In this document: piece after piece, positions 9,115-17,460 of the stretch
How the letters are laid out: every line of letters starts with the position of its first letter
Position numbering within the stretch: position 1 is the stretch's first letter
Origin: Aquibaculum sediminis
GTDB taxonomy: Bacteria; Pseudomonadota; Alphaproteobacteria; Kiloniellales; DSM-21159
DNA length: 64,000 nucleotides
Assembly (NCBI RefSeq): GCF_040712085.1
Contig: NZ_JBFCVK010000006.1
Coordinates: forward strand, 286,018 to 350,017
Direction of reading: 5' to 3'
Made by a program: the position numbers and the translations under genes
Notes under the pieces: model-generated
The model's database searches: none
What the model saw: only the letters and a program-made list of their open reading frames with translations
What the model was told of the DNA's origin: nothing

Positions 9115-9621
9115 TCAACCTGAACTCTGCTTACGGGCCATCTGCAGACCTGCGTTTTCCGCACGGATGCGGATCGTGAGGATCGCGGCGTTGAGCAGCG
9201 TGAACACAAACGCCAACCACGGCAGCCCCAGGCAAAGCGGCAAGATCGCAATCTCGCCAATCACAACGATGTAGTTGGGGTGCTTTACGTAGCGATACGG
9301 TCCTGTGGCGACCAGCCGCTCGCCCGGCACAATGATGATGCGCGTTGTCCAACGGGGACCAAGCGTTGCCAGAACCCAGACCCGTGCCACCTGCAGGCAA
9401 AGGAAGGCCGCGAGCCAGAAGGGGTTGACGGGCTGGTCCATCCCAAACAGCCAAAGTGTGCCAAGCCATAGCGCGTGCAGCAGTACGATGGCCGGATAGT
9501 GGCCCGGCGCCACCTCGACCGCGCCCTGCGCAAGCAACCTTCGCGTGTTCGAGCGCGCCAGCCACAGCTCGCCCAAGCGCCCGACGGTGACGAGAGCAAG
9601 CAAGAGCGAGGCGACCGTCAT
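9115..9621 (-). CDS. Isoprenylcysteine carboxyl methyltransferase family membrane protein
   Basis: A 168-residue protein with about four to five hydrophobic segments and the C-terminal SAM-binding signature GERLVATGPYRYVKHPNY, typical of ICMT/PEMT-like integral membrane methyltransferases. Its ATG overlaps the stop of the upstream type III PKS gene (ATGA at 9618-9621), which implies coupled translation. In known bacterial pairs such as bpsA-bpsB and the srs cluster, an enzyme of this kind O-methylates the alkylpyrone or alkylresorcinol product of the PKS, and I infer that role here. Membrane methylation of a lipidic polyketide is the most likely function; protein prenyl-cysteine is not expected in bacteria. 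Confidence 0.85.
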   Translation of the reverse strand: MTVASLLLALVTVGRLGELWLARSNTRRLLAQGAVEVAPGHYPAIVLLHALWLGTLWLFGMDQPVNPFWLAAFLCLQVARVWVLATLGPRWTTRIIIVPGERLVATGPYRYVKHPNYIVVIGEIAILPLCLGLPWLAFVFTLLNAAILTIRIRAENAGLQMARKQSSG

Positions 9622-10670
9622 GCGGCAGCCCGCAGGGAAACGCAGCTTGCGGTGAACCCCGGGCCCATCGCGGTAAGCAGCGTTCGTGGCGGCAATCCGG
9701 CTTTCACCAAGCGGTCAAGCACGAACAGTGCGGTTGGGGCGGACATGTTGCCATAGTCGGCAAGCACCGAGCGTTCATGATCCAGCGTGCCTTGATCCAG
9801 AGACAAGGCACGTTCCAACGCCGTGATCACCTTGGCGCCACCCGGATGACAGGCGACCCTGTCCACATCCTCAAGACCAAGGCCATGCCGGGCCAGAATT
9901 CCCTTCACAGCAAGCCCGAGATTCGCTTCGGCAAAGGGAGGGATGGCGCGGTCGAAAATGACACCAAGGCCGGTGTCATCAACGCTCCACCCCATGATGT
10001 CGAGCGTATTGGGCCAGGTGTGCTGGCCTGACAGTTCCACGCTTGCCAGCCCTTCTTTATGTGTCCGCAGAACGCAGGCAGCCGCGCCATCACCAAACAG
10101 CGCGGTCGCGACGATGTTTTCCTTGGTCAGCTTGTCGGGGCGAAAGGCTACTGAACACAGTTCAACTGCGACCACCAGCACGCTGCTTCCCGGCCGCGAC
10201 TGCGCAAGCCGCGCGCCAATCCCCATCCCAGTGACCCCGCCCGCGCACCCCAAGCCAAAGACCGGCACCGATTCAATTCCAGTACGAAAACCGAGCTGTT
10301 CCGCCACCCGAGCATCAATACTGGGCGTCGCAATCCCGGTGGAGGATACTGTGACGACGGTATCAACTTCGGCCCCGGAAAGGCCCGCGTCCGCAAGGGC
10401 CCGTGATGCGGCATCGACAAAGAGGGAACAGGCACCATCGAGGTAGGCTGCATTGCGTTCCCCCCATCCAAGCGGCTTCAGATACCAGTCAAGTGGCCGC
10501 ACAAGGTAGCGCCGCAGTATGCCCGAACTTTCGAAGACCTTCGCGAGACGTTCGAAATCCTCGTATCGAGCTGAAAACAACTCGCGGGCAGTTGCTGCCG
10601 CGTCGCACTGGGTAACGAGGTAGGGCGGCACCGCCGAGTTGACAGAGAGCAGATTGGCCTGATGCGACAT
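9618..10670 (-). CDS. Type III polyketide synthase (chalcone/stilbene synthase family)
   Basis: A 350-residue homodimeric ketosynthase that condenses a starter acyl-CoA with malonyl-CoA units without a carrier protein. The catalytic triad is visible: Cys in FGLGCAGG, His in ACHPGGAKV and Asn in DYGNMSAPT. The C-terminal GPGFTASC loop is also present. I start at 10670 (MSHQANLLSVN), which has a GGAG about eight bases upstream; 10688 would add six residues. The gene order PKS-methyltransferase suggests alkylpyrone or alkylresorcinol formation. The two-gene unit is bordered by IS5-like remnants, which suggests acquisition by transfer. Confidence 0.93.
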   Translation of the reverse strand: MSHQANLLSVNSAVPPYLVTQCDAAATARELFSARYEDFERLAKVFESSGILRRYLVRPLDWYLKPLGWGERNAAYLDGACSLFVDAASRALADAGLSGAEVDTVVTVSSTGIATPSIDARVAEQLGFRTGIESVPVFGLGCAGGVTGMGIGARLAQSRPGSSVLVVAVELCSVAFRPDKLTKENIVATALFGDGAAACVLRTHKEGLASVELSGQHTWPNTLDIMGWSVDDTGLGVIFDRAIPPFAEANLGLAVKGILARHGLGLEDVDRVACHPGGAKVITALERALSLDQGTLDHERSVLADYGNMSAPTALFVLDRLVKAGLPPRTLLTAMGPGFTASCVSLRAAA

Positions 10671-10767
10671 CAAAATCTCCAACATCAAGGCCTTGTTGCA
10701 GGGAAGTGCCGGGGCGCGCTTTTAGCTACTAGAACGAGATGCGACGTGCGTTGTTCCTTTATTATCA

Positions 10768-10791
10768 CTCGATCGCTAAACTGTGATCGAG
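10768..10791. promoter_or_regulatory. Inverted repeat upstream of the type III PKS gene (possible operator)
   Basis: CTCGATC (10768-10774) and GATCGAG (10785-10791) form a perfect 7-bp inverted repeat with a 10-bp spacer, about 100 bp upstream of the PKS start and next to an AT-rich segment. An overlapping ATCAC/GTGAT pair is also present. No regulator gene lies nearby, so the operator role is inference only. Confidence 0.3.
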
Positions 10792-10817
10792 CAGGGAAAG
10801 CGGCAACCCTGCGCTCC

Positions 10818-10870
10818 AGGATACCGACTCACAAGTACGCAGCCGGAGTCCGATGGCGGCGAGTTTGCCG
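10818..10870 (-). pseudogene. Second IS5-like transposase remnant (3' end fragment)
   Basis: About 46 bp starting AGGATACCGACTCA match the remnant at 8858-8905 with roughly eight differences; the minus strand encodes KLAAIGLRLRTCESVS, the equivalent of LAAIRIWLRSYESVS in the other copy. The stop codon is lost (TGG in place of TAG). Both remnants point the same way and flank the PKS-methyltransferase pair. Confidence 0.6.
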
Positions 10871-11014
10871 TGCGGCTTCTCCGGCAACAACGACTGAATC
10901 TTCGACCATTTGACGTCAGCGATCTCACAGCGGGGTCGCTTGCTTGGCGCAGGCGGTCGTGCGTGCTATCAGCGGAAACCCTGGCCGATCCGGGGCACCT
11001 TCAGGGGATCTTAG

Positions 11015-12547
11015 ATGCAGGAAATCCTTCAGGAACTCGAAGAACGCCGCCAGCAGGCGCGTCAAGGCGGCGGGGAGCGGCGCATCGAGGCGCAGCACCG
11101 CAAGGGCAAGCTGACTGCGCGCGAGCGTATCGCCGTGCTCCTCGACGAAAGCTCCTTCGAGGAGTGGGACATGTTCGTCGAGCATCGCTGCGTCGACTTC
11201 GGCATGGACGAGCAGAAGATCGCCGGCGACGGCGTGGTCACCGGCCATGGCACCGTGGACGGCCGCCCGGTGCTAGTGTTCAGCCAGGATTTCACGGTCT
11301 TTGGCGGCTCCCTGTCGGAGACCCACGCCGAGAAGATCTGCAAGGTCATGGACCAGGCCATGAATCTTGGCGTGCCCGTGATCGGGATCAACGATTCCGG
11401 CGGCGCGCGCATCCAGGAGGGCGTGGCCTCGCTCGGCGGCTATGCCGACGTCTTCCTGCGCAACGTCCAGGCCTCCGGCGTCATTCCGCAGATCTCCATG
11501 ATCATGGGGCCCTGCGCCGGCGGCGCGGTCTACTCCCCGGCCATGACCGACTTCATCTTCATGGTCCAGGACACCTCCTACATGTTCGTGACCGGTCCGG
11601 ATGTCGTGAAAACGGTCACGCACGAGACCGTCACCCAGGAGGAACTGGGCGGCGGCATCACCCACACCACGAAGTCAGGCGTGGCCGACCGCGCCTTCGA
11701 GAACGACGTGGAAGCGCTGCTGGAACTGCGCCGCTTCCTGTCCTTCGTGCCGCTGAACAACCGCGAGAAACCGCCGCTGCGGCCCACGCGCGACCCGGCC
11801 GACCGCGACGACTTTTCGCTCGACACCCTGGTGCCGCCCCACCCGAACAAGCCCTACGACATGAAGGAGCTGATCCATAAGGTCGTGGACGAGGGCGAGT
11901 TCTTCGAGTTGCAGCCTAACTATGCCGCCAACATCATCACCGGGTTCGGGCGCATGGACGGCCGGCCGGTGGGCATTGTCGCCAATCAGCCGATGGTCCT
12001 GGCCGGCTGCCTCGACATCGCCAGCGCCACCAAGGCGGCGCGCTTCGTGCGCTTCTGCGACTGTTTCAACATCCCCATCGTCACATTTGTGGACGTCCCC
12101 GGCTTCCTGCCCGGCACCTATCAGGAGTTCAACGGCATCATCAAGCATGGCGCCAAGCTGCTCTTCGCCTTTGCCCAGGCGACCGTGCCCAAGGTGACGG
12201 TCATCACCCGCAAGGCCTACGGCGGCGCCTATGACGTGATGAGCTCCAAGCACCTGCGCGGCGACGCCAACTATGCCTGGCCCACGGCCGAAATCGCGGT
12301 GATGGGGCCCAAGGGCGCGGTGGAGATCATCTTCCGGCAGGACGCCAACGACCCGGAAAAGGTCGAGGCGCGCACCGAAGAATACCGCAAGCGCTTCGCC
12401 AATCCCTTCGTGGCCGCCAGCCGCGGCTTCATCGATGACGTGATCATGCCCCACGGGACGCGCCGGCGCATTTGCGGCGCCCTCAAGCTCTTGGAGAACA
12501 AGAAGCTCGAGGATCCCTGGCGCAAGCACGACAACATGCCGTTGTAA
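11015..12547 (+). CDS. pccB: Propionyl-CoA carboxylase beta subunit (acyl-CoA carboxylase carboxyltransferase)
   Basis: Transfers the carboxyl group from biotin to propionyl-CoA, giving methylmalonyl-CoA. At 510 residues it has the usual length and both crotonase-like halves. The N half shows GKLTARERIAVLLD, INDSGGARIQEGV and MGPCAGGAVYSPA. The C half shows VGIVANQPMVLAGCLDI, VDVPGFLPGT and KAYGGAYDVMSSKHL, and it ends DPWRKHDNMPL as in alphaproteobacterial PccB. No biotin-carrying alpha subunit (pccA) is adjacent in this window, unlike the usual pccB-pccA order, so the partner must be encoded elsewhere. Confidence 0.95.
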   Translation: MQEILQELEERRQQARQGGGERRIEAQHRKGKLTARERIAVLLDESSFEEWDMFVEHRCVDFGMDEQKIAGDGVVTGHGTVDGRPVLVFSQDFTVFGGSLSETHAEKICKVMDQAMNLGVPVIGINDSGGARIQEGVASLGGYADVFLRNVQASGVIPQISMIMGPCAGGAVYSPAMTDFIFMVQDTSYMFVTGPDVVKTVTHETVTQEELGGGITHTTKSGVADRAFENDVEALLELRRFLSFVPLNNREKPPLRPTRDPADRDDFSLDTLVPPHPNKPYDMKELIHKVVDEGEFFELQPNYAANIITGFGRMDGRPVGIVANQPMVLAGCLDIASATKAARFVRFCDCFNIPIVTFVDVPGFLPGTYQEFNGIIKHGAKLLFAFAQATVPKVTVITRKAYGGAYDVMSSKHLRGDANYAWPTAEIAVMGPKGAVEIIFRQDANDPEKVEARTEEYRKRFANPFVAASRGFIDDVIMPHGTRRRICGALKLLENKKLEDPWRKHDNMPL

Positions 12548-12570
12548 GAGGTCTGAAAGGAGCGCTGGTC

Positions 12571-13704
12571 ATGGACACGAGTCTCGAGAACCTGGACACC
12601 CCGGCCCTCCTTCTGGATCAGGAGATCCTGTCCCGCAACTGCGCCCGGATGGGCAAGCGGCTGCGCGCTGGCGGCATCGACCTGCGGCCACATCTTAAGA
12701 CCGCGAAGTCCCGGGCGGTTGCCAAGCTGGCGACCGAGGGACACAGCGGCGCGGTGACCGTCTCCACCCTGGCGGAAGCCCGCTATTTCCTTGAAGGCGG
12801 CTTCACCGACATCCTCTACGCCGTGGGCATGGTTGCCGGCAAGGCCGCAGCCGCAGCCGCGCTCCAGCGCGACGGGGCCAGGCTGACCCTGGTGCTCGAC
12901 AGCGTTGCGGCCGCGAAGTCAGTGGGTGAAGCGGCGGAAAAGCTGGACAGTCGCTTCCGCGTGCTGGTGGAACTGGACACCGGTGGCGGCCGGGCCGGTG
13001 TGGCACCGGACTCCGATGACCTGCTCGCGGTGGCGCGGGCCATCGAGGCACAGCCGGCCTTGGAGCTGGCCGGGGTCATGACCCATGCCGGCCACTCTTA
13101 CCACTGCCGCGGCGCCGAGGAGATCGCAGCCGTGGCCGAGGAAGAGCGCCAAGGGCTGATTCAAGCCGCGCAGCGCCTGCGCGAGGCGGGCCTCCCCTGC
13201 CCCATCGTCAGCGCCGGCTCGACCCCGACAGCGGCACACGCCCGCAGCTTCGAAGGCCTGACGGAAATGCGTCCCGGCGTCTATGTCTTCAATGACGTGG
13301 ACCAGGTGGGCATCGGCTCTTGCGCGCCCGAGGACATCGCCCTGACCGTGCTGGCCACGGTCATCGGTCATAACCACCGTGCCGGTCGCATCCTGATCGA
13401 CGCCGGCGCCCTGGCGCTTTCAAAGGACGTCAGCGCGCAGGAGTTCTTTCCCGATGTTGGCTATGGCCGGGTCTGCGACCTCTCGGGCCGCCCGCTGCCC
13501 GGGCTCTACGTGGAATCGGTTCACCAGGAGCATGGACTGATCGCGGCCGCCGAAGGCGCCCTGCCCTACGACAGTCTGCCGATCGGCAGCCGCGTTCGCA
13601 TCCAGCCGAATCACGCCTGCATCACCGCCGCCGCCTACCCGCACTATCAGGTGATCAGCGACGGCCGCGTCATCGAGCAGTGGGACCGGGTGAACGGCTG
13701 GTAG
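12571..13704 (+). CDS. D-threonine aldolase / D-serine dehydratase-like PLP enzyme (DSD1 family)
   Basis: A 377-residue fold-type III PLP enzyme. The start at 12571 follows GAAAGGAG with good spacing, 23 bp after the pccB stop; the longer frame from 12472 overlaps pccB. Residues near the N-terminus show LDTPALLLD and RPHLKTAKS, where the Lys is the expected PLP-binding residue of the alanine-racemase-like barrel. SAGSTPTA is the phosphate-binding part, and PNHACIT near the C-terminus provides the His and Cys that bind the divalent metal in this family. It may cleave D-threonine or 3-hydroxy-D-aspartate, or dehydrate D-serine; sequence motifs do not decide. Confidence 0.85.
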   Translation: MDTSLENLDTPALLLDQEILSRNCARMGKRLRAGGIDLRPHLKTAKSRAVAKLATEGHSGAVTVSTLAEARYFLEGGFTDILYAVGMVAGKAAAAAALQRDGARLTLVLDSVAAAKSVGEAAEKLDSRFRVLVELDTGGGRAGVAPDSDDLLAVARAIEAQPALELAGVMTHAGHSYHCRGAEEIAAVAEEERQGLIQAAQRLREAGLPCPIVSAGSTPTAAHARSFEGLTEMRPGVYVFNDVDQVGIGSCAPEDIALTVLATVIGHNHRAGRILIDAGALALSKDVSAQEFFPDVGYGRVCDLSGRPLPGLYVESVHQEHGLIAAAEGALPYDSLPIGSRVRIQPNHACITAAAYPHYQVISDGRVIEQWDRVNGW

Positions 13705-13721
13705 GCCTCGCTTAGGCCTAC
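13701..13721. terminator. Hairpin between convergent genes (possible bidirectional terminator)
   Basis: GTAGGCCT (13701-13708) and AGGCCTAC (13714-13721) form an 8-bp stem with a 5-base loop. The stop codons of both converging genes lie inside the stem. There is no run of T, so a rho-independent function is uncertain. Confidence 0.4.
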
Positions 13722-13879
13722 TTGTCACCCTGCGGGTGCTTGGGCGGGATGGTGGCTGCGGGCGGGTCGCTGGCGGGGAAGCTCTCATCCAGCGCTTCGT
13801 CGAGCGCGTCCTCTTGGTGCTTGTCTTCCTCGCTCTGAGGCTTCTTGGGATCGTTCTTGCCGGGATCTTTCGCCGTCAT
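13718..13879 (-). CDS. Small acidic conserved protein with DESFPASDPPA motif
   Basis: A 53-residue, highly charged protein beginning MTAKDPGKNDPKKPQ and carrying the motif DEALDESFPASDPPA, which recurs in small proteins of unknown function in Alphaproteobacteria. The start at 13879 has AAGGAG seven bases upstream; the open frame to 13909 adds ten residues without a better site. It has no membrane segment and is probably disordered. The function is unknown. Confidence 0.7.
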   Translation of the reverse strand: MTAKDPGKNDPKKPQSEEDKHQEDALDEALDESFPASDPPAATIPPKHPQGDK

Positions 13880-13927
13880 GTCCGTCTCCTTGAAACGTTC
13901 CCCATCCACCTAGCAGATGGGTCGCGG

Positions 13928-14239
13928 CTACTGCCCCGGCAAGGGTGGAGAGTTGCCGCCGCCCGAGCCCAGCATGTCCTCGCACATGGGCGGCACCCGG
14001 GCGAGCAGCGTCTCGCGCCGGCCGGCCATCGAGGGGTTCTCCTCGATCATCGCCTCGATGTCGGCGCTGCGCTCGGCAATGCAGCGGGCGACCGGATCAT
14101 CAGCCGCCACCTCGGCAGGGTCGGGGCCGAACAGGTCCTCCCAGTGGATCGCCGTCAGGCTGGCGATGACCAGCAGCAGCACGATGGCCGCGCCGATCCG
14201 CCCTGCCGCTCCATCCAGAGCGCTGCGTCTTGCACTCAC
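13928..14239 (-). CDS. Small single-pass membrane protein, function unknown
   Basis: A 103-residue frame with a hydrophobic helix near residues 15-31 (GAAIVLLLVIASLTAI) after a short basic N-terminus, then an acidic, probably periplasmic part with two cysteines (VARCIAE and PPMCEDML) that could form a disulfide. It ends in a Gly/Pro-rich tail. It lies downstream of folC on the same strand, 74 bp away, and could belong to the trp-acc-fol transcript. I do not recognise a family. Confidence 0.55.
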   Translation of the reverse strand: MSARRSALDGAAGRIGAAIVLLLVIASLTAIHWEDLFGPDPAEVAADDPVARCIAERSADIEAMIEENPSMAGRRETLLARVPPMCEDMLGSGGGNSPPLPGQ

Positions 14240-14313
14240 TATCTTCCTCCCAGCAGATCATCGACCACCTTGCGTAGCGACCACCTTGCGTAACGTTGGG
14301 CCGCTTCGATGAG

Positions 14314-15594
14314 TCAGCCGTTCTCCGCCAACACCTTGCCGGCCAGATAGAGCGAGCCGCAGATCAGAACTCGGCCTTCCGGCCCACTGTCGGCAAGCGC
14401 TGCCGCCATGGCGGCGTCGAGGTTGGGCCGGGCGGTCGCGGCGATCCCGCAGGCCCGGGCGTGTTCGGCCGCGGCCTCGGGGCTGAGGCTGTTCGGCTCT
14501 CCCGGAATGGCGATGGCCTCGAGTCGCTCCGTGAGCGGCGCCAGGGGGCGCAGGAAATCGGCGGCCGCCTTGGTGTTGAGCATGCCGTAGATCAGGCGCA
14601 GAGGCTTGCGGTCGCGCCCGAGCCAGGCGGCCAGGGCCTCGGCGGCGGCCGCATTGTGTCCGCCGTCGAGCCAAAGGCTCCAGTTGGCAGGCAGTTGTGC
14701 CACCAGAGGTCCGCGCGTGAGCTGCTGCAGGCGCGCCGGCCAGCGTGCTTGCGTCAACCCCTGTCGGCAGGCCTCCAGACTTGGCCCCAGATCGCCCAGG
14801 CGCCGGGCGGCGGCCATGGCGAGAATGGCGTTCTGCCGCTGATGGTCGCCGGGCAGCGCGGGGAAGGGCAGGTCCATTTCTCCCGCCTCGTCGCGATAGG
14901 TGAGTGCATCCGCGCCGGCCGCGCCCTCGAAATCGCGACCCTGAACCCAAAGGGGTGCCTCGATCTCGCGCGCCCGCGCCTCGATCACTGCCAGGGCTCT
15001 TGGCGACTGCAGACCCACGACCGCGGGCACGCCGGGCTTCAGGATGCCCGCCTTCTCGAACGCGATGGCCTCCAGGCTGTCGCCCAGGTACTGGGTGTGG
15101 TCCATGGAGACGGGGGTGATCACGCTCAAGGCCGGGCGGTCGATGACGTTGGTGGCATCGAGGCGGCCGCCCAGCCCCACTTCCAACAGCAGCAGGTCCG
15201 CCGGCTCGCGCGCGAAGGCGAGAAAGGCAGCCACCGTGGTGATCTCGAAAAAGGTAATCGGGGCGCCGCCGTTGGCGGCCTCGCACTCCTCGAGCAGCGC
15301 GAGCAGGGCCGGCTCCTCGATCAGTCCGTCGCTCAGACGAATGCGCTCGTGGAAGCGCACAAGGTGCGGCGAGGTATAGGCCTGCACACGCCGCCCCTCG
15401 GCCTCGTGCATTGCCCGCAGGTAGGCCAGAACGGAGCCCTTGCCGTTGGTGCCGGCAATATGGACCACCGGCGCCAGGCGCCGCTCCGGATGCCCGAGCG
15501 TGGCCAGGAGCGTTTCGACCCGCCCGAGTGACAGGTCGATGATCTTGGGATGCAGCGCGTTGAGACGGGCGAGAACGGCGTCGCTGCACGACAC
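14314..15594 (-). CDS. folC: Bifunctional folylpolyglutamate synthase / dihydrofolate synthase
   Basis: Adds glutamate to dihydropteroate and to folates. I start at the GTG at 15594, directly after the accD stop (15596-15598); the longer frame to 15753 is the accD sequence read in another frame. This gives 426 residues. The motifs are VVHIAGTNGKGSVLAYL (P-loop), YTSPHLVRFHERIRL, EVGLGGRLDATNVI, SMDHTQYLG and, near the C-terminus, LDGGHNAAAAEAL and CGSLYLAGKVL. It is the last enzyme of trpB-trpA-accD-folC, a gene order widely seen in Alphaproteobacteria. Confidence 0.94.
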   Translation of the reverse strand: MSCSDAVLARLNALHPKIIDLSLGRVETLLATLGHPERRLAPVVHIAGTNGKGSVLAYLRAMHEAEGRRVQAYTSPHLVRFHERIRLSDGLIEEPALLALLEECEAANGGAPITFFEITTVAAFLAFAREPADLLLLEVGLGGRLDATNVIDRPALSVITPVSMDHTQYLGDSLEAIAFEKAGILKPGVPAVVGLQSPRALAVIEARAREIEAPLWVQGRDFEGAAGADALTYRDEAGEMDLPFPALPGDHQRQNAILAMAAARRLGDLGPSLEACRQGLTQARWPARLQQLTRGPLVAQLPANWSLWLDGGHNAAAAEALAAWLGRDRKPLRLIYGMLNTKAAADFLRPLAPLTERLEAIAIPGEPNSLSPEAAAEHARACGIAATARPNLDAAMAAALADSGPEGRVLICGSLYLAGKVLAENG

Positions 15595-15595
15595 C

Positions 15596-16612
15596 TCAGC
15601 CGTCTGAGGCACGCTCCGCCTCTTTCTCTTTCTTGCCCGCCGCTTTTTTGCCCGCAACTGCGGCTTCGGGCTGTTCGGGCTCCTCGGCCTTGGCATCGGT
15701 CTTGACCGGCTCGGCCGGCGTCGCGGCTGCGACCGGCTGCGTGGCCATGCCACGAACGGCCGGGCTGTTCATCAAGTGTCCCAGGAGGCGCCCCATGGTC
15801 TCGCGCAGTTCGGTGCGCGGCACCACCATGTCGATCATGCCGTGTTCCAGCAGGTATTCGGCACGCTGGAAGCCCGGCGGCAGGGTCTCGCGAATGGTTT
15901 CCTCGATCACTCGCGCCCCGGCAAAACCGATCACTGCGCCGGGCTCGGCAATCTGCACGTCGCCCAGCATGGCGAAGGACGCCGAAACGCCGCCGGTGGT
16001 CGGGTCGGTCAGGAGCACGATGTAGGGCAGCCCCTCGTCACGCACCATCTGCACCGCGATCACGCTGCGCGGCATCTGCATGAGGGAAAGAATGCCCTCC
16101 TGCATGCGCGCGCCGCCCGAGGCCGGCACAGCGATAAGCGCCGCACGGCGGCGCACCGCTTCGCGCGCAGCCGTCACCAGCCCCTCGCCCACGGCCAGCC
16201 CCATGGAGCCGCCCATGAAGGAGAAGTCGAAGGCCGCGACCACCGCCGGCTGGCCGCCGATATGGCCATGGCCAACGCGGATGGCGTCCTGCTGGCCGGT
16301 CTTGGTGCGCGCCTTCTTCAGCCGCTCACTGTAGCGCTCGCGATCGCGGAACTTCAGCGGGTCGGCCAGCGCTTGCGGCAACTCGACCTTCTCGTAGGCG
16401 CCGTCATCGAACAGCACTTCCATACGCCGCTCGGGCCCGATGCGCATGTGGTGGCCGCAGTTCGGGCAGACGCGCAGCAGCTCCTCGAGTTCGCGGTGGA
16501 AGATCATGTGACCGCAGGAGGTGCACTTGTCCCAGAGATTGTCAGGGATGTCCTCACGCGGGGCCACAAGCGCCCGGATTTTCGGGCGCACATAGTTGGT
16601 GATCCAGTTCAT
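15596..16612 (-). CDS. accD: Acetyl-CoA carboxylase carboxyltransferase subunit beta
   Basis: Forms the carboxyltransferase with AccA for the first step of fatty acid synthesis. The N-terminal zinc ribbon is complete: CTSCGHMI...CPNCGHHM. The crotonase-like core shows SFMGGSMGLAVGE, PASGGARMQEGILSLMQM, LTDPTTGGVSASFAMLGD and GFAGARVIEETI. At 338 residues it carries an extra Ala/Lys/Glu-rich C-terminal tail of about 45 residues (PAEPVKTDAK...KEAERASDG), probably disordered. The ATG overlaps the trpA stop codon (ATGA). Confidence 0.96.
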   Translation of the reverse strand: MNWITNYVRPKIRALVAPREDIPDNLWDKCTSCGHMIFHRELEELLRVCPNCGHHMRIGPERRMEVLFDDGAYEKVELPQALADPLKFRDRERYSERLKKARTKTGQQDAIRVGHGHIGGQPAVVAAFDFSFMGGSMGLAVGEGLVTAAREAVRRRAALIAVPASGGARMQEGILSLMQMPRSVIAVQMVRDEGLPYIVLLTDPTTGGVSASFAMLGDVQIAEPGAVIGFAGARVIEETIRETLPPGFQRAEYLLEHGMIDMVVPRTELRETMGRLLGHLMNSPAVRGMATQPVAAATPAEPVKTDAKAEEPEQPEAAVAGKKAAGKKEKEAERASDG

Positions 16613-17460
16613 GCGGGAACCTTACCTCGCATTCCTCCGGCCAGCGCGCTGACGAGATTCAGCGCCGCCGGCACTGTTTCAGCCGTTGCCTTGCCGTCCT
16701 GGTCCAGGGAGTCCTCGATCCGGCCCACGATGGCCGAGCCGACCACCGCGGCATCGGCAACCTTGCCGATGGCGGCGGCCTGTTCCGGCGTCTTGATCCC
16801 GAAGCCGACGGCCACGGGAATGTCGGTATGGCGGCGGAAGCGCGCAACCGCCGCGGCGACCTGATCCGCCAGGGCCGAGCGCGTGCCGGTGATGCCGAGC
16901 ACGGAGACGTAATAGAGGAAGCCGCCGGTGTTCTCGAGCACCTTGGGCAGGCGCTTGTCATCGGTCGTCGGCGTGGCCAGACGGATCCAGTGCAGCCCTG
17001 CGGCAACGGCCGGGTCGCAGAGTTCGTCATCCTCTTCGGGCGGCAGGTCGACGATGATCAGGCCGTCCACGCCCGCAGCCACGGCCTCCTCGATGAAGCG
17101 CTGCGGCCCCATGGAGTAGATCGGGTTGTAGTAGCCCATCAGGATGATCGGGGTTACCGCATCTTCCTGCCGGAAGCGGCGCACCAGACCCAGGGTCTTG
17201 GCAAGCGTCGCCCCGGCCTTCAGCGCGCGCTGCGAAGCGGCCTGGATTGCCGGGCCGTCAGCCATGGGGTCGGAGAAGGGCATGCCGATCTCGATGATGT
17301 CGGCGCCGGCCGCGGGGAGCCCCTTCAGGATCTCCCAGCTGGTGTCCATGTCCGGGTCCCCGGCGGTGACGAAGGTCACGAGACCGGCGCGGCCTTCCTG
17401 CTTCAGCGCGGCGAAGCGCGTCTCCACTCGGCTGGGTGTGGTACGGGTGGCAGCCATCAC
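16609..17460 (-). CDS. trpA: Tryptophan synthase alpha subunit
   Basis: Cleaves indole-3-glycerol phosphate to indole and glyceraldehyde-3-phosphate inside the alpha2beta2 complex. The protein is a 283-residue TIM barrel. The catalytic Glu is in DIIEIGMPFSDPMADGPAIQ and the catalytic Asp in GVDGLIIVDLPPEE; the phosphate loop SVLGITGTRSA and PVAVGFGIKTPEQ are present. It overlaps trpB by four bases upstream and accD by four bases downstream. Confidence 0.97.
   Translation of the reverse strand: MMAATRTTPSRVETRFAALKQEGRAGLVTFVTAGDPDMDTSWEILKGLPAAGADIIEIGMPFSDPMADGPAIQAASQRALKAGATLAKTLGLVRRFRQEDAVTPIILMGYYNPIYSMGPQRFIEEAVAAGVDGLIIVDLPPEEDDELCDPAVAAGLHWIRLATPTTDDKRLPKVLENTGGFLYYVSVLGITGTRSALADQVAAAVARFRRHTDIPVAVGFGIKTPEQAAAIGKVADAAVVGSAIVGRIEDSLDQDGKATAETVPAALNLVSALAGGMRGKVPA

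Noticed and set aside
13928..15589. Long alternative frames opposite and within folC
   Set aside because: Arg/Pro-rich composition typical of shifted frames in GC-rich genes; folC motifs are complete in the chosen frame.
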